From contig OY720639.1 of the NCBI GenBank assembly GCA_963169105.1, forward strand, positions 92,020,559-92,084,558: a DNA stretch of 64,000 nucleotides, given 5' to 3'. Under the pieces are notes generated by a model. The model saw only the letters and a program-made list of their open reading frames with translations. It made no database searches and had not been told where the DNA came from. Below, one piece after another: positions 22,941-32,465 of the stretch (positions are counted from its first letter, which is position 1; every line of letters begins with the position of its first letter). Origin of the DNA: Ceriagrion tenellum (taxonomy: Eukaryota; Arthropoda; Insecta; Odonata; Coenagrionidae). The position numbers and the translations under genes were made by a program.

Positions 22941-23340
22941 CAGGAATGTGAGATGACAGCAGTTCACTGCTAAACCAAAAAATAGAGGAAAATGGTTCCA
23001 TGATATCAAAACAAGCGAAACCTAGGACGTAATAAATGTACCCGAGGAAAATGTAAAGGTAAAATAATTTGTATTAGAGGTATATAAAGAACAATATTTC
23101 CCATTTATGATTTGTTATTACCATTCATTAGTATAGCTCATAGCACATTCTTGCCCTTCAATGCGCAAACGCAAGTTATACCTACTCTAAATGTCGTTGC
23201 CGAAGGATTTGTAATCTGACTTCTCTGATATTTACAATCGGAGATCAGTTCATCGTATCCACTGTCTTTCATTGGCCACAGAGGAAAACGAAACACCCCA
23301 CAGTATCCTATACCTCAAAGGAACAGGGTTGGAGAAACAA
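22941..23340. repeat. duplicated tract, second copy
   Basis: Contains the blocks listed for 20340-22310 but in a different order: the GGTAAAATAATT block precedes the TTCTCTGAT.TT.ACA block here and follows it in the first copy. Confidence 0.55.
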
Positions 23341-23729
23341 TATCATGACCAAGTAAACAATGGTAATCATTGACCAATTCCAAATAAATTTTTCCCTTTT
23401 ATCTCCATTCACCTTCGAAAAATCTCAAAATTTGCAATTGATTTCTCGCACTCCTATTTTAACTCGAACGGTGAATTATTAAGTAATTTCTTTTTGGATT
23501 GGATTAGGTATTTGGGGACGCGACCGACAACTAAGGTCATTTGCGCTATAGGGGATAGGTAAGGGAGGAAGGGTGGATAGAAACCCGGCGTCGGCATTAT
23601 CCTGCTCTTAACGAAAGGCGCCAAGGGGACCACGGTTAAACGTCTCATCCGACAGACTGAGTACTGTACTTGAAGTGCCCTCCACAAGACACTCAAGTAG
23701 GGATTGGGTTCCCTCTGAAAAACATCTAC
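23341..23729. other. no recognised feature
   Basis: No gene. The stretch AACTAAGGTCATTTGCGC near 23530 resembles CGGCTGAGATCATTTGCGCC near 57040, possibly a shared repeat. Confidence 0.3.
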
Positions 23730-23803
23730 CTCTGCAGGGATTTGAACCCTGGCCGCTCATGTGGTAGGCGAGTACTCTAGCCACCACACCAACCCGATCC
23801 CCG
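23730..23803 (-). repeat. tRNA-like SINE head
   Basis: Minus strand: GGGTTGGTGTGGTGGCTAGA, then CTCGCCTACCACATGAGCGG, then B-box GGGTTCAAATCC (23738-23749) and CTGCAGAGGT. The region between A- and B-box resembles a tRNA body, but no acceptor stem closes it. Confidence 0.6.
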
Positions 23804-24614
23804 CAATTCCTTTTCCCTCTGAATAATATATATGGATGTGCCCATAACATCACGGGTATGGAAAAAAGTATACCTACCTATCTTCAGCAAGGAGGGAAAG
23901 GTTCCTGATTCTCCCAGGGAACAAGGAGCCATTATCATCTCTCAACAGCTAATCTGTTTTGGAACTCTCAACCCTCCCGCCCGCGAGGTCCGTTCTCAGG
24001 CCGCTGGAGAGGAAATGGACCGTTTTAACCATCCGGTTGCGGCGCTAGAAACGAGGACTGGGAGACAGAGACTCGATCTGGCGACTTTGAGGGAGGGAAT
24101 GGGATACCCGGAGTGGATAACGAGGGGAAGGAGCAGACTGGGAGTTTTGCGGGAGATACGATCGGAAGGGTCGTCTGCCCGGAACGCCTGCGCCGACAGC
24201 GCCGCATCGGGCAAAAACCGGGTGGACGGCCGATTCACTTCCCTTCGTCCCCCCCCCCTCCCACCCTCCCGGTAAGCTGTGGGAAGTAGGCGGGAAGAGA
24301 GGTGATTCGTTCGGGGAAGGAGGATTACCTTCCCTTCTCTCTGTGGCCCGCTCTTTATGCTCACGGTCATTAGGCTCCCGAAAGGTACGATTCCGTAATG
24401 GAAAACCCTTAGCTAGTACGTGCAGTAATCTATCGAACACACTCGTTAGGTAAAGATGCATTAATGATTGATTTTTACTGCGATTCGATAATGTCATTGG
24501 AAATGCAATGCGGAAGAAATGAAATGGATGGTAATATGAGGAAAGATAGTATGCAAGAAATAACAAAAGATATAATAGAAATGTTCAGTCGGTCATGTTT
24601 AAATGTAACAAATT
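23804..24614. other. unassigned; CpG-rich ~23930-24370
   Basis: GC- and CpG-rich, with ORFs of 124-173 codons open on both strands at once. No recognisable domain. Either a regulatory island or a decayed GC-rich repeat. Confidence 0.35.
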
Positions 24615-24812
24615 TAATTGTGTGAAATTCACAGAGGAAAAATCATTCGCCTGGACTGGGAATCGGACCCAGATCCCTCGATTTTGCGCCGAGTGCTCTA
24701 ACCAATTAAATTAAATTAAATTGCTTAGAGCACTCGGTGCGAAATCGAAGGATCTAGGTTCAATTCCCAGTCCAGTCGAATGATTTTTTCCTCTGTGAAT
24801 TTCACATAATTG
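24615..24812. mobile_element. inverted pair of tRNA-derived SINEs
   Basis: Two ~89-bp arms (24615-24703 minus, 24724-24812 plus) are inverted copies separated by 20 bases of repeated TTAAA. Each contains GAGCACTCGG, a B-box (GGTTCAATTCC on the plus copy, 24758-24768), CCAGTCCAG and GATGATTTTT.CCTCTGTG. Either two insertions head to head or a duplication by template switching. Confidence 0.7.
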
Positions 24813-26482
24813 AGTGATCACCAGCGGGTGACTCAGTTAAAGTTACTACGCGGCTAGTTACTTAGTTTTTTGAAAAAGAAACAAATTTAGGTAAAACATT
24901 TCCAACGGCCGTAATTAATTGAATTCCTTCAATACGCTGAAGAGGGCCATCTTGTGGCGAAATGCGCGTGTTCGACGCATGCCCTCGACTTTTCCTGTCT
25001 TGTCATTCTTGGGTGATTTTCTGAGTGCGTGTGAGTGTGATTTCTCTATGTTTGACCCTGGCGTGGAATTTAATTCCCATTAAAATTCACAGATAGTGTG
25101 TTTGAGGTTATAAACCGGACATCCTTAACAGATTCACTTTAGCCTTGTGAAGGATCCCATTGTTGGTTGAGTGTGTGTATCTGTGAGTGGTCACTGATGA
25201 GGAATTAACATTTCCGTAAACCACCACATAAGGGTTTTCTGGTCGAGGGGCTGTGGTTGACACCAGACATTTTCGTTAAACCAACACAGTAAATATTATA
25301 TTTTCCTTATTTGACGAGTGGTGTGCATTAATAAGGCCGTTGGAGTATTTTACCTAAATTTTATCCGATTATGAGGGCGTAGAGCTCAAGTTTCCTTGAT
25401 TTTAATATTGAAACGTGCCAAAATTGCTGGCAACGGATCAATAACAGGCCCAGAAATACAGATTTTGGATTCCATAATCTCATATTTACGCAAAAAAATA
25501 AATGAAAAGGAAGTAAAGTTAAAGAGAAAAACTAATTGCCAATACTGCCGATCTGATCTACTCATTTTGAAATTTAAAAAAATTAATTTGAGAGCCCCAT
25601 GCTTTGCCACCGGTAGCGGTGTCCGTTTTCCAACACATTTCGGGGTTTTTCTAATGATGGATCCGGCAATATTCAAAATAGAGTCTTTATTATAAAACAT
25701 TAGAACGATGCTATGTTAATTTCCATGGTCAATATGTGAAATAAATTATGGAAAAAAATCATTTGTGGCAATCAAAATTAGATCTGTAAAATTTGCAAAT
25801 TCTTCCCACCTGTGAATGGCTGGTAGAGTTGCTGTAAATACTACTGCAACAGACATTTAGTATATTTACTCATAAATTGCATTTTACACTAGCTTATGGG
25901 ACATTTTTAGGACTACAGATATAGCAAAATATCTTTCTTTGATGAGTTTTAGGAACAAAGCTGGCTTCTCCATTAGGGCTTATGATAGCAGTATTTCTTT
26001 GCCAAAGATACTCGTTAAAGACATATATACTCGTGAGTAGATGTCAGAAAACAATTAATTCCTTAAAAAAGGAATACATTGAGTGAGTTTAATGAGTTTA
26101 AGACCAGGAGAAAGTAGGTAGTCGATGTTACAAGTTAAAATAGTAGGATAGAGAAGTTTCAAATGGGAAAGAAGAGAAGAAATTACCTTAAAAACCTACC
26201 ATTTGCCGAGAATATTATGTTGGCACTGATAATTCACTTAGAAGTCAAGAATATGGGAAAAGAATCACATTGTGTCTAAAGATATATGAAAAGAATTAAA
26301 ATGATGACAGAAAGGAGGAAAGTTTCGGGGATCGAGATGGTGAAGTATTTAAAGTATTGGTTATCCATTTAAATGTTTCACATTAATCTGTTTTAATAAC
26401 TTAGTTCTGTATATAAAACATATATGGCAGCTACTGTTCTTTTTCCGGATGCTTAGGTTTAGTACCATGAGTGATTGATGAA
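24813..26482. other. no recognised gene
   Basis: 24813-24860 is probably SINE tail (GGGTGACTCAG). The rest is AT-rich. Opposed ORFs at 25386-25700 (about 100 codons on each strand) show no family I recognise. Confidence 0.35.
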
Positions 26483-26615
26483 CTATTGGAATGTCCATCA
26501 TCATCGGTCGCTCAATCCTAGGACTGGTTGACTGCAGCCCTCTATCCTTCTCTATCTAATACTAGTTCCCATAGTTCCTGGGATTTCTTCATATGAATTT
26601 TTCTCTTTATTTGGT

Positions 26616-26619
26616 TTAT
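26616..26619. repeat. 4-bp target duplication TTAT, left
   Basis: TTAT here and at 27078-27081 flank the LTR. Confidence 0.75.
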
Positions 26620-27077
26620 TGTGACGGACCGGCTGCGCCCGCTGTACGGGTTTTGTTTTTGTTTGACTGGGTAGCCGGGGAGGTCGTCGTTGTCGGGCGC
26701 GTTAGGTTGGTGTCAGGCCAGCCTGAGGGGAAAACAGGAGAGTCCCGAGTGGAGTAAGGATCGAGAGAGTCGGGCCTGCGGCAATCACTGGGCCGGAGGT
26801 ATCCTGGCGTCCGATCGGGGGTATCGGCGAGTGAGTCCGTTCCAATTTTTTCCTTATTATTACAGAATTATGCCTTCTACTTGTGCCCGAATTTCCAGTC
26901 GCTACCCTTTTTTTTTGTTCTTATATATATGTATATATCTCTATTCCCTTCCGTGTGCGAGCGGAAGCATTCCTCCATCATCCTTCTCGCATTGGCGCCC
27001 AACAAATTTCCCCCTATTTTTGTCGTTATTTCGTTTACCCACCGCCCAAGCTAACCTTCGGAGGCGATAACGTTACA
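26620..27077 (+). mobile_element. solo LTR, gypsy-type
   Basis: Starts TGTGACGG and ends CGTTACA, an inverted TG...CA terminus, with a 4-bp TTAT duplication on both sides. It interrupts a LINE whose reading resumes on the other side, which independently fixes both boundaries. It is CpG-rich near its 5' side. A primer-site-like TTGGCGCCCAAC occurs inside at about 26993, unexpected for a clean LTR, so a partly deleted element (LTR plus primer site) is the alternative. No gag or pol. The strand is arbitrary, set by that motif. Confidence 0.75.
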
Positions 27078-27081
27078 TTAT
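27078..27081. repeat. 4-bp target duplication TTAT, right
   Basis: Matches 26616-26619. Confidence 0.75.
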
Positions 27082-27314
27082 GTACTTATTCCTGGTTCTT
27101 CCTCTGAGAACATCCCCCTCAATTTTTCCTTCAATTACATTTATTATATAACCATTGTGATTCAGGGTGTCTCCAATCCATTGCTTTTTTTGTACGGAAT
27201 CCCAAAACCCTTTCCTTTTCAAATCTTCTGGAAACTTCATCATTCAATTGCCATTCCGTCCATTTTATCTCTTGTATCTTCCTCCAACATCAGATTTTGT
27301 AGTTTAGTTGGCGC

Positions 27315-27678
27315 AATGTAGAGAGATTCAACCTCTCACCAGAACTGTTCAACGTGTACTTTGAGGAGACAATAAGAGAAGCACAAGCAATTAGACTGAA
27401 CAGAATTTAGATAAACGGGGAATAAAGACATAGGCTATACTTTGCAGACGACATGGCAGTCATAGCAAGAAATTATAATGATGCTTTAAGGTCACAAAAT
27501 GCAATGAATTGATAATACAGCATAGAGATAAATCAGACATAAAGTGATTTCCTTCGTACATCTCAAAAGTACCATCAGGTGAGACGGAAAAAGTACAGTG
27601 GTATAAGATGATTAAAAGAAATCTGCTGTGCTCAACGGAGGTAGGACTACAGACTATAAAATAGTCTATGAAAATGTT
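27315..27678 (+). pseudogene. RTE-like LINE reverse transcriptase fragment
   Basis: Reads VERFNLSPELFNVYFEE, then IREAQAIRLNRI, INGE, and RLYFADDMAVIARNYNDA. The catalytic FADD box (27441-27452) is intact; two stops occur just upstream of it and more after. LSP.LFN.Y.EE and F-A-D-D are motifs of non-LTR reverse transcriptase. It continues to the left end of the foldback at 27679. The C-terminal piece at 28085 is probably the same copy split by that foldback. Confidence 0.75.
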
Positions 27679-28023
27679 CATGTTAAGAATGAAACCAACT
27701 TAGTCTTTTTTCACCAATATATTTAAACCACAAATCAAGCGGTTTCGGCCTTTTCAGGCCATTATCAAGATTACGGAGTAAAATACCTAGAGATAGCACA
27801 GTTTATATAAGAGATCTCAAGGAGAGGGAGATGGCTGAAAGAATGGGGGGGATGAGAGGCGAGTAAGTTTTGAGGTGATAGGGAAAACTGCAGGGGAAGG
27901 AACAAACAGGTGGTGACGCCAGGCTCAAGGACTACGGGGATGGAGGTGAGGAGGAGAAACCGGTTGATTTGTGGTTTAAATATTTTGGTGGAAAAAAACT
28001 AAGTTGGTTTCATTCTTAACATG
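27679..28023. mobile_element. foldback element with hammerhead-like motif
   Basis: 68-bp arms (27679-27746 and 27955-28023) are inverted copies, starting CATGTTAAGAATGAAACC and reading AAACCACAAATCAA.CGGTTTC at their inner ends. About 208 bp of unrelated purine-rich sequence lies between. The left inner end carries a complete hammerhead-like fold on the minus strand; the right arm keeps only its 3' half (GAAACCGGTTGATT at 27956-27969). It sits between the RT and C-terminal pieces of a LINE. Confidence 0.75.
27733..27772 (-). ncRNA. hammerhead-like fold with U3-A8 core variant
   Basis: Minus strand, in order: stem I AATC (27772-27769), core TTGATAA (27768-27762), T, stem II GGCC / GGCC with loop TGAAAA, GAAA (27746-27743), a short CCGC loop, TT at the cleavage triplet, and stem I return GATT (27736-27733). 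All four stem I pairs form. The core differs from CUGANGA by C3 to U and G8 to A, which keeps the 3-8 pair as U-A. Stem III is reduced to one pair in this copy because of one C; the partner arm has G there (CCGGTT). Activity unknown. Confidence 0.55.
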
Positions 28024-28084
28024 AATCGTAATTTCCACAAAGTGAATTCGCCAACCATTGATTTTATTGATTTTATGAATGCGT

Positions 28085-28530
28085 TGCTGTAAAGCGTAGC
28101 TCTCTTAACAATCAGAAGCATGGACCATTGGAAAAGCAACTAGAAACAGCCTAGGAGCCTTCAAACCCTGAGGCTGGAAAAGGATGCGGAAGGTCAAATG
28201 GACGGAAAAAGTTAAAAATGATAAAGTTTTCAGAAGAGTATAAGAGGGAAGGACTATGTGAATACCACAACACAGAAAAGAGGAACTAGATGGGTTGGAC
28301 ACACTCTGAGGCTAAATGGGTTTGTAACGAACATAACTGAAGGTAAATAGAGGGAAAATCCCCAAGAGGAAGTCCTAGGAACAAGATCATGGACCAAATA
28401 AAGAGAAAAGTACTTAAAAAAGATGCCATGGTTCCATGAAACTAGCATTAGATAGGGAAATTTGAAGATTGGCAGGCCATAGTCCACCATTCTTAGGATT
28501 TCTCCTATCTGGATATTTCCCCTCGATCAT
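28085..28530 (+). pseudogene. RTE-like LINE C-terminal fragment
   Basis: In broken frames: SVALL, SMDHWKS (counterpart of TIGKADQ at 39868), KRMRKVKWTEKVKND, then WVGHTLRLNGFVTNI, EGK, RGSPRNKIMDQIKRKV and a decayed end with ATTAGATAGGGAAAT. Order and wording match the copies at 26483 (minus) and 39840. Stops and frame changes throughout. Confidence 0.75.
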
Positions 28531-28539
28531 GTAGAGGAC

Positions 28540-28770
28540 TCTGAATACAACCTCACACCAGCACTATTCAACATGTACTTAGAGGAGGCAAAATCGAGAA
28601 GCTGAAGAAATTGGACTGAACAGAATTTAAATAAATGGGGAATAAATACGTAAGCTATGCTTCGCAAACGACATAGCAGCCATAGCATGAAATTGTAATG
28701 ATATTTTATGTTTCCGGAAAGGAAATTGTAATGATGCATAAACAATCTTAGCATTAAACAACCAATGATG
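28540..28770 (+). pseudogene. second RTE-like reverse transcriptase fragment
   Basis: TPALFNMYLEEAKSR, then LNRI, INGE and RKLCFANDIAAIA in shifted frames. The FADD box is mutated to FAND (28661-28672), removing the first catalytic Asp. It lies downstream of a C-terminal fragment, so it comes from a separate insertion. Ends near CAACCAATGATGAT. Confidence 0.7.
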
Positions 28771-30182
28771 ATTTCGGTATTCGGGAAAGGGTTAAACTTG
28801 TATGTTTCTTGAGAAACTCCAAAGATTAAAACTTGGATCCGTTGCCTTATGATGTGTCTCTTTGGCTGAATAGATTAATATTATCAGACATCAGAATGCT
28901 GTGACATCACCTAATAGGGAAAAATCTTGAGCTTTAGATCAATTGCAGTTCTTAGAGTCATTGTCAATAGGCCGAATCGATCAGACGCTATTCATCAAGA
29001 ACATTAAAATAAAATCCAGTCTTTCAAGCGTTTTAAAATACACGTTTTAAAATAATTGGCGTCAAATTAAAAGAAAAGAGAATTGGAGCCATGAAATGTT
29101 ACAGGACTCTCCTTCGGGAAATTGATGCAAAAATAACACAAAAAGCAGGCCCCTTTCCGGTCACTCTTCCACTTCCCCCTACTGAATGCATAAGCCTCAT
29201 CACTCAATGAATTTCCCATCCGGGAGAAGAATTTTTTACTCCCAGTATTCCGGTCCTCGGGGAAACAGTCGGAGGGAGGAGCAGAAAGGCAAGAGGGCAT
29301 CTCCAAGCAGGATGATGTAGGATGGCCAAAAAATTACTCAATTAATGGTCCGGAGCAAAGTGACCAATCCATTAGCGTGAGTCCGAGAACCAAACAGAGG
29401 GGTTGTGTTTCGGAGGACGGTAATAGGGATCAAGGCGCACTCGGGGTATGCATGGTCCAGAGGTTTTTGGAATGAGTCGCATGGGGTATTGTCCGCTCAA
29501 TCTGCAAAAGCTTTCGATCCGAGAAAAATAGAACACATTTCCGAAAGACAAGGCAATGAAGATGGGAGTGTAGGAAAATGATGAGCTCGGAAGAAATGTA
29601 ATGTGAATAAATGGTGAATCGGAGAATAATGGGTGAAATTTTGGAAATACTTATATGTAAAAATGTGCACAAAGTGGCGACCAATATTCAAGCAGACCAC
29701 ACTTTTATACCACACTTCCATTGCTCCGAATCTCAGTTCCATTCCTTCGAATATTTTTTTCTCCATCTACTGTTGACAACTTGGGTGATAATAATGATAG
29801 TGCTGAAGATGTTACTAATCACTAATCATTGAAAACAGAAATAAATGAGAGATTTAGAGAGTCTTGTCTGATTAAGACAGTAACTTAGTGTACAGCTTCA
29901 CAAAGGAGTGAGTGGAATGGACATATTAATATAATCAGCAATAGAGAATTGTGAGAAGAATGAGAGAGACATTATATCAGAAAGAAGAGAAGAGCTGTAA
30001 AACAGAGGCATGAATGAAAAGTTACCCTCTAACTAATAGAAACAAACGAGCCCTTGCCTTATAAGAATGAAAAATGATGATTTGATATAATCAACCGCGT
30101 CATGTTTGACTAGTATATTTTTAATTATCAAATGTAATACGCTGTGTGTTTTGTGTGTTTGTTAGGAGTGTGCTCGGATAAA
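28771..30182. other. no recognised feature
   Basis: Mixed composition; short ORFs on both strands without family resemblance. No inverted repeats or SINE heads seen. Confidence 0.35.
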
Positions 30183-30430
30183 ATCTAGGATATTCTCTCG
30201 AGGAAAGGTCGTACAAGTAATGAGACAGCAATTCTTGACTAACGTTTCGGAACGTAATTCATTCCATCATCAGGGCTACAAAAAACATGTTCTCTGAAGA
30301 TCGACCACAACACATCTCAGAACTACCTAATATATAAAATTTAAAAATAAATGAATTACATTCCTAAACGTTGGTCAAGAATTGCTGTCTTATTACTTGT
30401 ACGACCTTTCCTCGAGAGAATATCCTAGAT
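30183..30430. mobile_element. foldback element with hammerhead-like core
   Basis: Arms of about 65 bp (30183-30250 and 30366-30430) are near-perfect inverted copies beginning ATCTAGGATATTCTCTCGAG. The left inner region extends into a complete hammerhead-like core on the minus strand; the right arm stops after the GAAAC-like part. Non-coding. Confidence 0.75.
30237..30273 (-). ncRNA. hammerhead-ribozyme-like core, canonical
   Basis: Minus strand: CTGATGA (30273-30267), T, stem II GGAATG / CGTTCC with loop AATTA, GAAAC, loop GTTA and GTC (30239-30237). Every core base agrees with CUGANGA...GAAA...GUC. The flanking CC and AAG do not pair, so stem I is absent locally. Confidence 0.65.
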
Positions 30431-30919
30431 CAATGGATGTCGATATAGTAAACAATCAGATAAGATCATAAATATATATCAAATACACATCAGCTGCTAC
30501 ACCGCAGTTACAACCGTGCCATTTACTCTCCGAACCAAACAAATTTGCGTTCTATTTTTCAAATATGTCTCACCCCCCGACTCCCCACCACTAAGACTCA
30601 ACCTGGACCACCCACCCTCACCGAGAAAAAGCCCAGGCAACGTCTCTGTATATGTATGTACAAAAAGAGGAAAACCAGAGTCTTCCGAAAAGTAATCTCT
30701 AGGAGGGATAGTCAGACGCATTAGGATGCACTGTTGCAGTCGGAAAACGGAGCGGGGATAGGTTTCCCTCCCAACCGCGTTCAACCCCTTCTCCCGTCAC
30801 ACTGCCTAACTCGATTCCTCTATTTCTCCATGCACCCCACCGCCTACTCCAAAATCTCTCGTCTGCCACGGACACTTTGATTGATTGCACGTGCTTCATT
30901 GCCTTCGGATTAGGGCCAG

Positions 30920-30950
<31 letters not shown>

Positions 30951-31384
30951 TACCCGGAACTACCTCACTCCCCCTCTCCTAGACTCTTACACCGTCGCTC
31001 ACGGGAAAGAGAGAATTTTCTCGATTGATGGTCCGAAATTTGGGCATCGCTGAGCAGTGCGTTGCGTTGTTGTCTGCGAAGATATATAGTGACCCATTCA
31101 CGCAGCGACCCGACGCGAGTAAAAAAAGGTCTACCGGAAGTATTTCGATGGAGGGCGGGCCATGGACATTCAGATCTCTCCCCTGGTTGAAGCACAGTAT
31201 TTATCGCGCTCCCCGAGAATGTTTGCCCGGACTGATTTACCTAAGGTAAATGACCACTCAAGTCAAGTTATGAAAAATATTCAGCGAATCGCAAAATGGT
31301 ACCTTTAATGAACATCTTATCTTACACTACAATTAAAATATAAGTAATCGCATCCTGCTTTACTTGGTGGAATTTTTAACATTC
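30431..31384. other. CpG-rich region with (CT)n run
   Basis: 30530-31230 is richer in CpG than its surroundings, with short ORFs on both strands. A (CT)n microsatellite of about 26 bases lies at 30922-30948. No exon can be supported. Confidence 0.4.
30922..30948. repeat. (CT)n microsatellite
   Basis: Thirteen or so CT units, uninterrupted. Confidence 0.9.
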
Positions 31385-31432
31385 ATCATAAAAAGACTCC
31401 TTTTGTTTTAATCCACACTATTTATTTAATAA

Positions 31433-31477
31433 AACCAACCCAGGTTTCAACACCACAACTGTGCCATCATTCGGGTC
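31433..31477 (-). ncRNA. degenerate hammerhead-like motif, left arm
   Basis: Minus strand: stem I GACC pairs with GGTT (one G.U), core CGAATGA (two substitutions from CUGANGA), stem II GGCAC / GTGTT, GAAAC, loop CTGG, GTT. Stems I, II and III are kept but the core is damaged. Confidence 0.45.
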
Positions 31478-31485
31478 CAGATGAC

Positions 31486-31525
31486 AACCCAGATGATGGC
31501 ACATTTTTCGAAACTCGGGTCGGTT
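31486..31525 (+). ncRNA. degenerate hammerhead-like motif, right arm
   Basis: Stem I AACC (31486-31489) pairs with GGTT (31522-31525). Core CAGATGA has one change (U4 to A). GAAAC, loop TCGG and GTC are present. Stem II has lost its 3' strand. Together with the left arm, each arm retains what the other lost. Confidence 0.45.
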
Positions 31526-31838
31526 TTATGAAATAAATAGTATTGATTAAAACAAAAGGAGTTTTTTATGATAAAAATCAAAAGTACCCCTCTGCATGCT
31601 GATTTTACTCTGTATATTCCAAAAATCTCTTAAATTTGAAGATTTAAATGTAAACTAATGAATATATTTAGATTAGAAGATTTGAATATGAATTTATCAG
31701 AAAATATAAGTTACAAGTTGACCACGTCTTCAGGTTGTAACACACTTAAATAATAGAATTATTGTGCAATAATACATACCCATGATTGTGCTTGGCAAAG
31801 ACAAACAGCAGAAGAGTAATTCCTTATTTCAGTCTAAT

Positions 31839-32465
31839 GTTGAAAAAACCTTGCAATATTAGGGAGTGGATCGTAAATATTTACAGCCACTTAATTCCAT
31901 ACTATTTTAAAAACTTGCTTGAGATAACGTGGGTCTCTATTCATGGATCCCAAGGGAGTTGAAGAAACCCCACAGGAGACATCTTGGCCTTCAGAAAAGG
32001 TCATAGGACTGTACGGGCGATGAAATAAAAATATATATACACTCACACATACTTAAGCCAATTATTTTGGGCAAATTTTGCATATATTTTTAAACATTTT
32101 TTAAGGATATGAGCAGAAAAACATCAACTCCAACGAGAAAACATGCATACGCTTTGGATCAAATGTGTATAAAAGAAGGGAAAGCTCTCTAAAAATAAAA
32201 TAAAAATGCTAATTTTACCCATTAATATTTTGAGTAACCAACGGTTTGCTACCGTAAATGAAGGCAATATGCAGTAGTTTCATAAATATGGTGCTGCAGT
32301 CGGCTACTTTGTGAGGAAAAAGTTTTCATTTAAAGAATATTCGTGAAGTAACTTGCAAATTGTGTGCCTTCATAATATTTTTCAGTTGATGATGAATTTT
32401 TGAAAAACCTTACAATATTAGGGGTTGGACCGTAAATATTTACAGCCACTTCATACAATTTTTTT
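31839..32465. repeat. direct repeat pair, ~70 bp
   Basis: 31839-31910 and 32396-32465 share AAACCTT.CAATATTAGGG, GGA.CGTAAATATTTACAGC and CCACTT. The 485 bases between show no gene. Family unknown. Confidence 0.6.

Larger units (their letters stand above)
26483..27310 (-). pseudogene. RTE-like LINE C-terminal region, split by a solo LTR
   Basis: Minus strand, before the interruption: ILKRKGFW-like text, then GDTLNHNGYIINVIEGKIEG and RGRTRNKYI. After it: QIKRKIHMKKSQELWEL, then LDREG and RAAVNQS, ending in GATGATGATGG. Other copies in the window (28085, 39840) have the same WIGHTLR..G....EGK.EG...RG..RNK.MDQIKRK order, so the protein is the C-terminal part of an endonuclease/reverse-transcriptase LINE protein. 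Several stops and shifts. A 458-bp LTR plus its 4-bp duplication sits between NKYI and QIKRK. The clade (RTE or a relative) is inferred from remembered similarity. Confidence 0.75.
31385..31574. mobile_element. palindromic foldback with two hammerhead-like motifs
   Basis: Inverted arms (31385 to about 31477 and 31486 to 31574) share ATCATAAAAA.ACTCCTTTTG, TATTTATT.AATAAAACC and the inner GATGATGGCAC. Each arm holds a divergent hammerhead-like motif, pointing outward. About 190 bp, non-coding. Confidence 0.75.

Noticed and set aside
23832..24566. ORFs of 124-173 codons on both strands
   Set aside because: They overlap on opposite strands in CpG-rich DNA, have low-complexity R/S/P-rich translations and no recognisable domain; a composition effect.
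25386..25700. Opposed 99- and 104-codon ORFs
   Set aside because: Neither translation shows a family motif; mirrored open frames suggest chance.
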